This document shows positions 1-8,513 of a DNA stretch of 58,969 nucleotides, one piece after another. A program made the translations under genes and the position numbers. The stretch comes from Bacteroidota bacterium (GTDB lineage: Bacteria > Bacteroidota > Bacteroidia > Chitinophagales > Saprospiraceae): positions 1 through 58,969 of the forward strand of contig JACRAN010000107.1 of NCBI GenBank assembly GCA_016234735.1, in the 5' to 3' direction. Every line of letters begins with the position of its first letter. Position 1 is the first letter of the stretch. A model generated the notes under the pieces. It was not told the DNA's origin. It ran no database searches and worked only from the letters and a program-made list of their open reading frames with translations.

Positions 1-1251
1 TTCTAAGCGCTCCAAGAGGCCGGTCTTGCTTCTGTGCTTCTTCGTCAGCGGCGACATTTCCACAGGATAGTCGGTGATGAACGTGGGCTGGATGAAGTGC
101 TGCTCCGCCGTTTCGCTGAAAATTTCGTCAATCAACTTGCCCCGGCCCATCGTCGCATCCACTTCGATGTGCAGTTTTTTGCAAACTTCCCGCAGCCCGG
201 CCTCGTCCATTTCGGAGACATCGATGCCGCTGTGCGATTCGATGGCTTCGTAAATCGACAGGCGCTGGAACGGTGCTTTGAAGCTCAGGATTTTGTCGCC
301 AATGGGTACCTCCGTTGTGCCGCAGGTGTCGAGCGCCGCCCGTTCGAGCAGTTGCTCGGTGGTTTCCATCATCCAGAAGTAGTCCTTGTAGGCCACGTAA
401 AATTCGAGGATGGTAAACTCCGGGTTGTGGGTGCGGTCCATGCCCTCGTTGCGGAAATTGCGGCTGAACTCGTACACCCAGTCGAAGCCGCCGACAATGA
501 GCCGCTTGAGGTACAGTTCGTTGGCCACCCGCAGGTAAAACGGCACGTCGAGCGCATTGTGGTGTGTGATGAACGGCCTGGCCGCCGCCCCGCCAGGGAT
601 GGCTTGCAGCACGGGCGTGTCCACTTCGAGTGCTCCCAGTTTGTTGAGGAAGTTGCGGATGGACGTGACCATTTTCGTGCGTTTCAGGAAAGTTTCCTTC
701 ACTTCCGGGTTCACGATGAGGTCCACGTAACGCATCCGGTAGCGCAGTTCGGGGTCGGTGAAGGCATCGTGGACGTTGCCTTCGGCATCCCGTTTCACGA
801 TGGGCAGCGGTCGCAGCGACTTGGCGAGCAGGGTCAGTTGCTGCACGTGGATGCTCGTTTCGCCGGTTTTTGTGATGAAAACATAGCCCTTCACCCCGAC
901 GAAGTCGCCGATGTCGAGCAGTTTTTTTACCAAAACATCGAAAAAAGTGAAGTCGTCGTTTTGCCCCAGTTCGTCCCGTTTGAGGTAAAGCTGGATGCTG
1001 CCGCTACTGTCCTGGATGTTCATGAACATGGCCTTGCCCGCCTCCCGCTGCGCCATGATGCGTCCGGCAACGGCTACTTCCTGATAGTTCAGGCGGTTTT
1101 TGGTGCCGTCTTCCAGCACTTCCTCGCGGTAATTGGCCTTGATTTCGGCAGCGCTGGCATTCACCGGGAACAGTTCGGGCGGGTACGGGTTTACCCCTAA
1201 GTCTTTGATTTTCTGCAAGTTGTCCCGGCGGACGAGTTCTTGTTCGGACAT
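1..1251 (-). CDS. lysS: Lysine--tRNA ligase, class II (3' end beyond window)
   Basis: Charges tRNA-Lys with lysine in the cytoplasm. The minus strand reads openly from an ATG at 1251 to the window edge, giving 417 codons and no stop, so about the last 80-100 residues are missing. The N-terminus (MSEQELVRRDNLQKIKDLGV) is followed by an anticodon-binding OB-fold at about residues 50-160 with GKAMFMNIQDSSG. The class II motif RNFRNEGMDRTHNPEFT lies near residue 262. Motif 3, with its ATP-binding arginine, lies off the edge. The 1.2-kb reading frame on the opposite strand is a shadow. It is divergent from the chaperone genes, and a heptad repeat array separates the two. Confidence 0.94.
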   Translation of the reverse strand, partial: MSEQELVRRDNLQKIKDLGVNPYPPELFPVNASAAEIKANYREEVLEDGTKNRLNYQEVAVAGRIMAQREAGKAMFMNIQDSSGSIQLYLKRDELGQNDDFTFFDVLVKKLLDIGDFVGVKGYVFITKTGETSIHVQQLTLLAKSLRPLPIVKRDAEGNVHDAFTDPELRYRMRYVDLIVNPEVKETFLKRTKMVTSIRNFLNKLGALEVDTPVLQAIPGGAAARPFITHHNALDVPFYLRVANELYLKRLIVGGFDWVYEFSRNFRNEGMDRTHNPEFTILEFYVAYKDYFWMMETTEQLLERAALDTCGTTEVPIGDKILSFKAPFQRLSIYEAIESHSGIDVSEMDEAGLREVCKKLHIEVDATMGRGKLIDEIFSETAEQHFIQPTFITDYPVEMSPLTKKHRSKTGLLERLE

Positions 1252-1258
1252 GAATTTT

Positions 1259-1363
1259 GATGAGGATTTGAGAGTTTGAGGGTTTAAGAATTTGAGAGGA
1301 AGGTAGGCCGGAGCAATGGAACAAACTCAAACACTCAACCTCTCAAATCCTCAAGCCCTTTAA
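1259..1363. repeat. Heptad array H1 with inverted halves
   Basis: The left half iterates variants of GATTTGA/GTTTGAG at about 7-base spacing. The right half (1322-1363) iterates the complement, CTCAAAC/CTCAACC. A perfect 13-bp inverted repeat pairs gaggatttgagag (1262-1274) with its complement (1340-1352). Confidence 0.7.
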
Positions 1364-1456
1364 AAAGGCGGGCAAAAGTAGCGTTTTTGGCAGGACTTGG
1401 AAAAGCAAATGAAATTCAAATGATGCACTGAAATCCGTGCGGGCTTGAAAAATTGC

Positions 1457-1464
1457 TACTTTTG
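1457..1464 (+). promoter_or_regulatory. -7 box TACTTTTG upstream of PPIase operon
   Basis: It matches the Bacteroidota sigma-A -7 consensus TAnnTTTG and lies about 125 bases before the chosen start at 1590. No clear -33 TTTG was found at the usual spacing. Confidence 0.4.
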
Positions 1465-1589
1465 CGGCGCTTTCTGAAAATAAACCGGCGAAGCGAAACA
1501 GCCAGTACAATTTTTAAGTTGGAGCCGTTGTTTCTTTGCGCCCCGGAGATTCAGATAACCGTTTTTTGATAACCAAAATATTCTCGACA

Positions 1590-3575
1590 ATGGCACACCG
1601 TGTGTTTATTTTGCTGTTAGCCCTGACATTTTCTACCGCCCTTTTCAGCCAAAAAGGAAAGGACGACCCCGTGCTTTTTTCGGTGGACGATACACCCGTT
1701 CATCTCTCCGAATTCAAGTACATCTACTCAAAAACGAACGGCGACAAAGCCGATTTCTCCAAAGCATCCCTTCAGGAGTACCTCGACCTCTACATCAACT
1801 TCAAGCTGAAGGTGAGAAAGGCGATGGACATGAAGCTCGACACTATTTCCTCGCTGATCCAGGAACTTGACGGCTACCGCCGCCAACTCGCCGACTCTTA
1901 CCTCATCGACCGGGAGGTGACGGAAAAGCTGGTGGACGAAGCCTACGAGCGCACCAAACAGGACGTGGATGTGAGCCATATCCTGTTCGCCCTGACCGCC
2001 AACCCCACTCCGTTTGACACCCTGGCTGCCTGGAACAAGGCCATGGAAGCCAAGGGAAAATTAGCACTTGGCGAAGACTTCGGCACCGTGGCACAAGCAT
2101 ACTCCGCCGACAAATCGGTCGCCAAAAACAAAGGCCATATCGGCTTCGTGTCGGCACTTTTTCCCAACGGCTTCTATTCCCTCGAAACGGCGGCGTACAC
2201 CGGCCCGGTCGGGAAGTTGCAAGGCCCCATCCGCACCAGCGCAGGCTACCACCTGCTGATGGTGCATGACCGCCGACCGGCCAGGGGCGAAACCGAGGTG
2301 GGCCACATCATGGTACGCCTCGACAAATACCCCGACATGATCAAGTCCCGCAGGGCCATCGATTCGGTGTACAACCTGTTGCAAGCCGGTGGCGATTTCG
2401 AGCAACTGGCCAAAGAATTTTCGCAAGACCAGGCTACCTCGCCGAAAGGCGGCTACATCGGTTTCTTTGGCATCAACCGCTACGAAAAAGCCTTCGAGGA
2501 TGCCGCATTCGGCCTGCAAAAGGACGGCGACTACTCCTCCCCGGTTCAGACGAGCATCGGCTGGCACATCATCCGGCGCGTGAGCCTCAAGCGCGACGAG
2601 CCGTTCGCCGTGGTGAAATCCCGCCTGCAAAACCAAATCAAGCAGGATGCCCGCTTCGAATTGTCCCGCAAAAAAATGGTGGAGCGCATCAAGCGGGAAA
2701 GCAATTTCACCGAAGACCGTACAACGCTGGACGGGTTCATCGCCACTTTAGAAGCGGACACGTCCAAAAGTTTTTTGACATACAAATGGAAAGCCCCGGA
2801 GAAGCCCTCCACGCAACAGCTTTTTTCCTTCGGTAAAACGGGGAGGGTGACAATGGGCGAATTTGCCGACTACTGTGCACGGGCTTCCCGCAAGCGCCAG
2901 CAGATGAGCGGGTCGGGCATTACCGCTGTGGCGAACAGCCTCTACAATGATTTTGTGGACGAAAATGCCCTGAAACATGAGGAGCATCTGCTGGAAACAA
3001 AGTACCCGGAGTTCAAATCGTTGATGCGGGAGTACGAGGAAGGCGTACTGCTTTTTGAAGTGACCAAAATGGAAGTCTGGGACAAGGCTTCGATTGACAC
3101 CGTTGGTTTGCAGGCGTTTTTTGACAAAAACAAATCGAACTTCAAGTGGGAAGAGCGGGCGGTTTTGAGCCAGTACACCCTGGTGGAGCGGGAAAAGGAC
3201 AAAATCAACCAGATACGGGAGTATGCCAAGCACCACGGCTACGATGAAGTGCTTGCCAAGTTCAACACGGAAGAAAACAAGCCGTTGAGCCGTCTGGAGA
3301 AGCAGTACGAAAAAGGCCGCAACGAGGTGGTGGACAAAATGGAGTGGAATGTGGGTGCCCTGTCGCTGGTGGAAATCAGCAAACGGGACAAGTCGTACAA
3401 CTTCTTCAAACTGGAACAAATACTGCCGCCGGGCCAGAAATCCTTGCAGGAAGCCAGGGGCTACGTGGTGGCCGACTACCAGGATTACCTCGAAAAGCAA
3501 TGGCTGGAAACATTGCGCAAGCAGTACAAAGTGAAAACGAACGAGAAGGTTTTCAACAGCCTCGTGAAAAAGTAA
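1590..3575 (+). CDS. Periplasmic peptidylprolyl isomerase with two parvulin domains
   Basis: A probable folding helper for outer-membrane and secreted proteins in the periplasm. I chose the ATG at 1590 because it gives a clean signal peptide (MAHRVFILLLALTFSTALFSQ), leaving 661 residues. An N-terminal helical region is followed by two PpiC/parvulin modules at roughly residues 128-225 and 232-335. The first starts VDVSHILFA and the second EVGHIMVRLD; each ends with a GYHLL- or GWHII-type strand. The C-terminal 300 residues are a further helical, SurA-like region. Four bases after its stop, the following reading frame opens (3580; preferred start 3616), suggesting one chaperone operon. Bacteroidota often carry several such proteins, so the exact client set cannot be read from the sequence. 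Confidence 0.88.
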   Translation: MAHRVFILLLALTFSTALFSQKGKDDPVLFSVDDTPVHLSEFKYIYSKTNGDKADFSKASLQEYLDLYINFKLKVRKAMDMKLDTISSLIQELDGYRRQLADSYLIDREVTEKLVDEAYERTKQDVDVSHILFALTANPTPFDTLAAWNKAMEAKGKLALGEDFGTVAQAYSADKSVAKNKGHIGFVSALFPNGFYSLETAAYTGPVGKLQGPIRTSAGYHLLMVHDRRPARGETEVGHIMVRLDKYPDMIKSRRAIDSVYNLLQAGGDFEQLAKEFSQDQATSPKGGYIGFFGINRYEKAFEDAAFGLQKDGDYSSPVQTSIGWHIIRRVSLKRDEPFAVVKSRLQNQIKQDARFELSRKKMVERIKRESNFTEDRTTLDGFIATLEADTSKSFLTYKWKAPEKPSTQQLFSFGKTGRVTMGEFADYCARASRKRQQMSGSGITAVANSLYNDFVDENALKHEEHLLETKYPEFKSLMREYEEGVLLFEVTKMEVWDKASIDTVGLQAFFDKNKSNFKWEERAVLSQYTLVEREKDKINQIREYAKHHGYDEVLAKFNTEENKPLSRLEKQYEKGRNEVVDKMEWNVGALSLVEISKRDKSYNFFKLEQILPPGQKSLQEARGYVVADYQDYLEKQWLETLRKQYKVKTNEKVFNSLVKK

Positions 3576-3615
3576 CCGCATGCTCGGATCCGCAAAAACA
3601 AGCACCATCATCTGG

Positions 3616-4491
3616 ATGAAAAAACCAGGCGGGAAGCATTGTCCCGCCTGGTTTCTGCTTTTTTTGCCCCTGCTGTTTTTGTTGCAAGCCTGCCAACCGG
3701 GCGATGGGAAGCGGCCAGAAGGCGACCGCAAATTGGCCGGCATCTACAACAAAACCCTGTACCTTTCAGACATGGAAGGCATGTTGCCGCAGGGCATCAC
3801 GGGGGAAGATAGTTCGGTGATTATCAATGCTTTCGTGCGGAACTGGTTGCTGGAAACGGCGCTGCTGTACGAAGCCGAACGCAACATTCCGAAAGACCTC
3901 GACATCGAAAAGTTGGTGACCAACTACCGGGCTTCCCTCATCAAAAACAACTACGAAAACATCGTGGTGGAGAAGCTGCTGGACTCGACGGTCACGCAGA
4001 TGCAGTTGCAGGAGTTTTACGAAAAAAACAAGGAGCAGTACCAGTTGGAAACGCCCATCGTGCGCTGCCGTTTTGTGAAAGCGCCCCGAAACGCACCCCA
4101 AATCGGCAAGGCGCAGGACTGGTGGAACGGCGGGAAAGCGGGAGATTTTGCAGCGCTTTCCGCGTGGTGCAGCCGCAATGCCATCGCCCATCACCTCGTG
4201 GACAGCGTTTGGTACAAGGTGGAGGACATCGCCGCCTACATGCCGCAGGGCACCCTGACGGTGGACAACGTGGCCAACCGCAGGGATTTCATTCAGCGGG
4301 ACGACCAGTTCACGTACTTTTTCAAATCGCTGGAGGTGGTGAGCAAAAAAGATATTGCACCGCTTTCGTACATCGAGGAACAGGCCCGAAAGGTGATTCT
4401 GCACAAACGGAAAACCCTGCTGCTGGAAGATTTAAAAAACAAACTGTACGAAGAGGCCATTCGGGAAAAAAGTGTCACGGTGTATGAGTGA
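3616..4491 (+). CDS. Lipoprotein, SurA/PPIase-like helical chaperone
   Basis: A membrane-anchored lipoprotein of about 291 residues. The signal peptide ends in the lipobox LLQAC at about residue 26. The mature part is helical and charged, and resembles the non-catalytic chaperone part of SurA-type proteins (FVRNWLLETALLYEAERN, then YEKNKEQYQLETPIVRCRFVK). I see no convincing parvulin domain. The reading frame is open from 3580, but the start at 3616 fits a lipoprotein signal. Its first codons are a near-perfect terminator hairpin (3622-3654). Its position between two PPIase genes supports a role in envelope folding. The stop codon lies inside heptad array H2. Confidence 0.78.
   Translation: MKKPGGKHCPAWFLLFLPLLFLLQACQPGDGKRPEGDRKLAGIYNKTLYLSDMEGMLPQGITGEDSSVIINAFVRNWLLETALLYEAERNIPKDLDIEKLVTNYRASLIKNNYENIVVEKLLDSTVTQMQLQEFYEKNKEQYQLETPIVRCRFVKAPRNAPQIGKAQDWWNGGKAGDFAALSAWCSRNAIAHHLVDSVWYKVEDIAAYMPQGTLTVDNVANRRDFIQRDDQFTYFFKSLEVVSKKDIAPLSYIEEQARKVILHKRKTLLLEDLKNKLYEEAIREKSVTVYE
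3622..3665 (+). terminator. Intrinsic terminator-like hairpin inside the lipoprotein signal-peptide codons
   Basis: A 13-bp perfect stem (3622-3634 with 3642-3654), a 7-base loop and a T run at 3659-3665. It lies 47 bases after the PPIase stop but inside the next gene, 6 bases after its ATG. It could terminate or attenuate transcription between the two genes. Confidence 0.7.
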
Positions 4492-4525
4492 GAGGGTGAG
4501 AGAGGTGAGAGGTGAGGGGTGAGGC
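4486..4525 (+). repeat. Heptad array H2 at the lipoprotein stop codon
   Basis: Iterated GTGAGAG/GTGAGGG words at about 7-base spacing. The TGA stop of the preceding gene is one of the repeats. A second iteration, with ATCCG at about 9-base steps, follows at 4537-4572 before the next start. Confidence 0.6.
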
Positions 4526-4619
4526 AAACAAAAAAATCCGTTCAAATCCGCTGCATCCGTTTCATCCGTTTTCCAATCCTCCTCGCGCCGCATTTTCATA
4601 GTTTTCAAAAAAAATTACG

Positions 4620-5984
4620 ATGATAAAAAAAGTAATCCCCGGCCTTGTGGCGTTGATTTTCACGACCGGCCTGTTCGCGCAGCGGGAGGTCATCGAGAAA
4701 ATAATTGCCAATGTGGGCAACGAATTCGTGCTGCTTTCGGAACTGGAAGAGCAGGTAGCGCTGGTGAGCGAGAAGCAGGGCGGCAAACTGCCCCCCGGTG
4801 CCAGGTGCATCATGCTGGACAATTTGCTGACGCAAAAACTGATGGTCAACCAGGCGAAAATCGACAGCATCGAGGTGAAGGACGAAGAGGTGGAGGCGCA
4901 GTTGAACGCCCGCATCGAGCAAATCCTCGATTACATGGGCGGCGATGTTTCTCAGTTCGAGGAATACTACGGCCAGTCCATCGGCGAGGTGAAGGAGTCG
5001 TTCCGGGAAGACCTGCGGGGCCAGTTGCTGGCCGAGCGGATGCGGAGCAAAGTGATGGAAGGCATCAGCGTGACACCCTCCGAAGTGAAGGCGTTTTTCA
5101 AAAAAATACCCCGCGACAGCTTGCCCTACTTCAACTCGGAGGTGGAGATCGGCGAGATAGTTTACAAGCCACAAGTGAACGAAACCGAGCGCCGCAAGGC
5201 CATCGAGAAGTTGGAGGCGCTCCGCAAACGCATCGTGGAAGGCGGCGAGGCGTTTGAAGAAGTGGCCAAAAAATATTCCGACGACTTCGCCAGCGCCCGC
5301 ATCGGCGGCGACCTGGGCTGGACCAAACGGGGCAAGTTTGTGCCGGCATTCGAGGCGGCAGCCTACAAATTGGACGAGAATGAAATCTCGCAGGTGGTGG
5401 AGTCGGAATTCGGGTTCCACCTCATCCAGTTGCTGGGCCGCAGGGGCAACAGCATCAGCACCCGCCACATCCTCGTGAAGCCGGAAATCACCGATGCCGA
5501 CCTCGACCTGGCCAGTACGAAGCTCGACTCGGTGCAGCAACTCCTGCTCACCGACAGCCTCACTTTTTCAAAAGCCGTGAAAACTTACGGCTACGACCAG
5601 GTGCAGAGCTACAACAACGACGGCAAGATGATCAACCCGGCCAGCGGGAATTCCTTCTTTGAAATCGGCGACCTCGACCCCGCCATTTATTTTACCATCG
5701 ACACGATGCAGGTCGGCAGTTTTTCGCAACCATTTTACTTCACCGACCAGCGGGGCGAGAAGTTTTTCCGGCTGATACAACTCCAAAGCCGCTCCGAACC
5801 GCACGTGGCCAGCCTCGAAAAAGACTACTCCAAAATACAGGCGGCGGCCATCGACGAGAAGCGTTCGGCGTTCATTTCGGAATGGATCGAGCAAACGGTG
5901 CTGTCCACCTACATCCGCATCGACCAGGGGTATCTCGGCTGCCCTGATGTCGAAAAGTGGTTGGAAGGGGCCAACAAGCCGTAG
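4620..5984 (+). CDS. SurA-like periplasmic peptidylprolyl isomerase
   Basis: A 454-residue periplasmic chaperone. The signal peptide is MIKKVIPGLVALIFTTGLFAQ. A SurA N-terminal helical domain covers about residues 22-155 (IIANVGNEFVLLSELEEQ). A parvulin domain at about 172-275 contains VEIGEIVYKP, GGDLGWTKRGKFVPAFE and FGFHLIQLLGRRG. A second, more degenerate parvulin module begins near residue 280 with STRHILVKPE. This domain order matches SurA, which escorts outer-membrane beta-barrels to the BAM complex. It is third in the chaperone cluster and ends at the terminator at 6013-6057. Confidence 0.9.
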   Translation: MIKKVIPGLVALIFTTGLFAQREVIEKIIANVGNEFVLLSELEEQVALVSEKQGGKLPPGARCIMLDNLLTQKLMVNQAKIDSIEVKDEEVEAQLNARIEQILDYMGGDVSQFEEYYGQSIGEVKESFREDLRGQLLAERMRSKVMEGISVTPSEVKAFFKKIPRDSLPYFNSEVEIGEIVYKPQVNETERRKAIEKLEALRKRIVEGGEAFEEVAKKYSDDFASARIGGDLGWTKRGKFVPAFEAAAYKLDENEISQVVESEFGFHLIQLLGRRGNSISTRHILVKPEITDADLDLASTKLDSVQQLLLTDSLTFSKAVKTYGYDQVQSYNNDGKMINPASGNSFFEIGDLDPAIYFTIDTMQVGSFSQPFYFTDQRGEKFFRLIQLQSRSEPHVASLEKDYSKIQAAAIDEKRSAFISEWIEQTVLSTYIRIDQGYLGCPDVEKWLEGANKP

Positions 5985-6012
5985 GCCCACCTCCGGTTTT
6001 CAGGAACTTTTC

Positions 6013-6057
6013 AAGGGTTCAACACAGGAAATTCCCGTGTTGAACCCTTTCGTTTTT
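6013..6057 (+). terminator. Intrinsic terminator after the surA-like gene
   Basis: Stem aagggttcaacac (6013-6025) with gtgttgaaccctt (6037-6049), extended by partial pairing around AGGAA/TTCCC, then TTTCGTTTTTT. Confidence 0.85.
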
Positions 6058-6217
6058 TCGGGCACACCCTGTGCCGAAATGGAACATCTGTGACATGGAA
6101 AAATAATAAAAGGAACAATTATTGCTGTCTGTGCCATGACCCCGAACTGCATTGGAAATGATTGATTTTCAAGACTTTGAACATCACGCCTGACCACCTC
6201 TCAACGATAAAAAATGT

Positions 6218-7726
6218 ATGAAAAACCTGATAGAAATTTCCCGCATCGTCACCAGGAAAAAAATACGGAAAATCGAAGTTTTTGACGGTGCCATATTGGA
6301 TAGCAAGAACAGCAAGTTTGTTGAATTTTACGATGCCCTGATGTCGGAGCGGTTCAAAAACGACCGGGATGCCGCCACCCTCCTCTACGCTTGCAGCCCG
6401 ACGGACGACAAGTACCGGCAGTTGAAATCGCGTTTCAGGAAGCGCCTGCTGAACACCTTGTTCTTCATCGACATCGGCCAGCCGGGGGCACCGGGTTACG
6501 ACCGGGCCTATTTTTCCACGCACAAAGACTGGACGCTGGTGAAGATTTTGATGGCGAACGATGCCAGGTTCACCGCTGAAGACCTCGCCAAACAAATACT
6601 GACGGTGGCCCAGAAATTCAAATTTGCGGACGTGATACTCAACTGTGCCCGCATTTTGCGCCAATTTGCCGCCGAGGACGGGAATGAAAAGGAGTTTGAA
6701 GAATTTGACTCGCTCATCAAACAGTACAGCGACGTTATGGGTGCCGAAATCCGTTCAGAGGAACTTTTTCAACGGGTACTGATGGCCTACGGCAAGCCTG
6801 CCTGGGAGTTGAGGGGCGGCGGAGAGCAGCTTCAAAGCTACTGCGATGCGCTCGTCGGCCTTTCAGAAATCTACGATTCGCCCATTGTTTTTTACAACAT
6901 GTTTTTAGTGTGGACCTACCGGTACGAACTGGTGCAGGACTACGAGGCCATGCTGGAGGTCTGTGGCCGGGCAGAGCAGTACATCGAGCACCACCCCAAT
7001 TTTGTGCAGGAGGAAAAATTAGCCACTTTCCAACTCAAAAAAATGATGGCCTACCTGCACTTGCGGGATTTTAAAAATGGTAAAACCAACGCCGAGAAAT
7101 GCCTCCAACACTTTGCCGAAGGCAGCGATACCTGGTTCCGGTTCATGGAATACTACCTGTTGATGGCCTTCCACACAGACAATTTCATCCACGCCATTGC
7201 CATTTTCATCCGGGCAAAATCACATCCAAGGCTCAAGAAAATCGATGCCGATTCGAGGGAAAAGTGGAAAATCTACGAGGTGTACCTCAACTATTTTCTC
7301 GAAAAACAGCCCGGCCAGATAGACGACCTGAAGCAGCAAGTGACCAAAAACTTCCGCCTCGGCCGCTTCCTGAACGACCCCATCCTCTACCCGAAAGACC
7401 AGCGGGTGCTGACCGTCCACATGGTAATTGCGCAGGTGCTGTTCCTGCTCGACAAGCGGGCCTTCCCCGAAGCCGCTGAATCCATCGACCGCCTGCGAAG
7501 CTATGCCTCCAAGCAACTCGACAAGGACGAAAACTTCCGCATGATACATTTCATCCGCCTGTTGCAACAGTTGGCGAAAGTCAACTTCAAAATCAGCGAA
7601 ATATTAAGCACGGAGAAGCATTACGACGCCTTGGTCGAACGGCCTTTTTTCTACCGGGGCCGGCTCTCCGAACTGGAACTGGTGCCCTACGAAAAACTCT
7701 GGAACCACATCCTGGCGAAGTTGTAA
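6218..7726 (+). CDS. Uncharacterised helical protein, about 500 residues
   Basis: I do not recognise a named family. The 502-residue product has no signal peptide or membrane segment and is rich in helical, TPR-like stretches with many aromatic residues (YRYELVQDYEAMLEVCGRAEQYIEHH). Near residue 65 it has YRQLKSRFRKRLLNTLFFID, a basic helix. The layout resembles the protein at 54553-55971 in length and in this early LxxRxxxxLLxxLxxF helix, so the two may be distant paralogues. It follows a strong terminator and stands alone. A cytoplasmic scaffold or regulator is possible, but the sequence does not show a function. Confidence 0.8.
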   Translation: MKNLIEISRIVTRKKIRKIEVFDGAILDSKNSKFVEFYDALMSERFKNDRDAATLLYACSPTDDKYRQLKSRFRKRLLNTLFFIDIGQPGAPGYDRAYFSTHKDWTLVKILMANDARFTAEDLAKQILTVAQKFKFADVILNCARILRQFAAEDGNEKEFEEFDSLIKQYSDVMGAEIRSEELFQRVLMAYGKPAWELRGGGEQLQSYCDALVGLSEIYDSPIVFYNMFLVWTYRYELVQDYEAMLEVCGRAEQYIEHHPNFVQEEKLATFQLKKMMAYLHLRDFKNGKTNAEKCLQHFAEGSDTWFRFMEYYLLMAFHTDNFIHAIAIFIRAKSHPRLKKIDADSREKWKIYEVYLNYFLEKQPGQIDDLKQQVTKNFRLGRFLNDPILYPKDQRVLTVHMVIAQVLFLLDKRAFPEAAESIDRLRSYASKQLDKDENFRMIHFIRLLQQLAKVNFKISEILSTEKHYDALVERPFFYRGRLSELELVPYEKLWNHILAKL

Positions 7727-7760
7727 CTTGGGTAGTCAACCGATCAGAATCGTTACGGTT

Positions 7761-7913
7761 TGATGGACGATTGACGATTACATGATTGTTGGGGTGATGG
7801 GCGATTTATCAATGTTTCATGGACGATTTCCCGCCGTGCCACCCGCATCAGCTATCAAAAAATCCACCATTCCATCCTCAATCAACAATCATGTAATCGT
7901 CAATCGTCCATCA
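7761..7913. repeat. 31-bp perfect inverted repeat (H3) flanking 91 bases
   Basis: The arm at 7761-7791 (tgatggacgattgacgatta...) is perfectly complementary to 7883-7913. The 91-base interior pairs weakly further (ggtgatgggcgattt against aaatccaccattcc). GACGATT is iterated within the arm. It sits between the 3' ends of two convergent genes. Confidence 0.9.
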
Positions 7914-7958
7914 AAAAAACATCAACACTTTAGCGGTTTACCATCGCAATTTGAAAAA

Positions 7959-8432
7959 TCACGGATTTAGCTCCAGTTCCTGCCGCTCTGCGTTGGTGAG
8001 TTGGTACTCCTCCAAAAACTTGTCCAGCGACGGCCTGGCCATTGCAAAGGCCATCGCACCGAAAGCAAACCAGAACATGAGCAGGGTGTTCGCATCGAGG
8101 GCGGCCAGCACGATAGCCACCAGGTTGCCAGCTTCCTGCACGGCCCAGCGGAAGAGGTTGCGGGTTCGGAAATGTTGCAGTTTCGCTTGAAGGTTGGCCT
8201 GTGTACCTGCCTGCTCCCCAAAGTACCTGTTGATGAAAACCGAGGCGGAGATGCTGCCGAAAACCGCCACCGGGATAATGAATTTGAAAACACTGCCCCC
8301 GGCGGACGATTCCACCCCGTCGATGGTGAGTACAAAAAACAACACAGCACCTATCATCACCTGCCCTGCCAGCAGTGCGAAGAACAGGATTTGGATTTGC
8401 TTGAACGTAACGGGTTGTTGTGAACGGTTCAT
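7959..8432 (-). CDS. Small integral membrane protein, function unknown
   Basis: I take the start at 8432 (MNRSQQPVTFKQIQILFF), giving 157 residues. A reading frame open to 8465 runs through the upstream terminator and should not be used. There are four likely membrane segments: about residues 12-34, 48-65, a hydrophobic helix near 100-120, and one close behind it. The second half contains FRWAVQEAGNLVAIVLAALDANTLLMFWFAFG. No catalytic motif is visible. It lies downstream of the POT transporter gene, but a terminator stands between them, so co-transcription is doubtful. Confidence 0.75.
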   Translation of the reverse strand: MNRSQQPVTFKQIQILFFALLAGQVMIGAVLFFVLTIDGVESSAGGSVFKFIIPVAVFGSISASVFINRYFGEQAGTQANLQAKLQHFRTRNLFRWAVQEAGNLVAIVLAALDANTLLMFWFAFGAMAFAMARPSLDKFLEEYQLTNAERQELELNP

Positions 8433-8449
8433 TGTCAGCGTTTTATTAA

Positions 8450-8490
8450 AAACCCTTCGCCACACAGCATGGCGAAGGGTTTTGTTTTTG
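8450..8490 (-). terminator. Intrinsic terminator of the POT transporter gene
   Basis: A 13-bp perfect stem (8450-8462 with 8470-8482), a 7-base loop, and on the minus strand a following TTAATAAAA tail. The plus side also has TTTTGTTTTTG, so it may work both ways. Confidence 0.8.
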
Positions 8491-8513
8491 AAAGATGATT
8501 TTCAAAAAGCGGC

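Larger units (their letters stand above)
1252..1589. other. Divergent intergenic region, lysS / PPIase
   Basis: This gene-free gap of 338 bases holds the heptad array at 1259-1363 and a Bacteroidota-type -7 box at 1457-1464 reading toward the PPIase gene. A longer reading frame from a TTG at 1536 extends the PPIase N-terminus, but it adds residues before a normal signal peptide and is unlikely to be used. I see no small gene here. Confidence 0.6.

Noticed and set aside
34-1200. 388-codon plus-strand reading frame
   Set aside because: Antisense shadow of lysS, which reads through the window edge on the minus strand.
1536-1589. Longer N-terminus for the PPIase
   Set aside because: Starts at TTG and places extra residues before a complete signal peptide.
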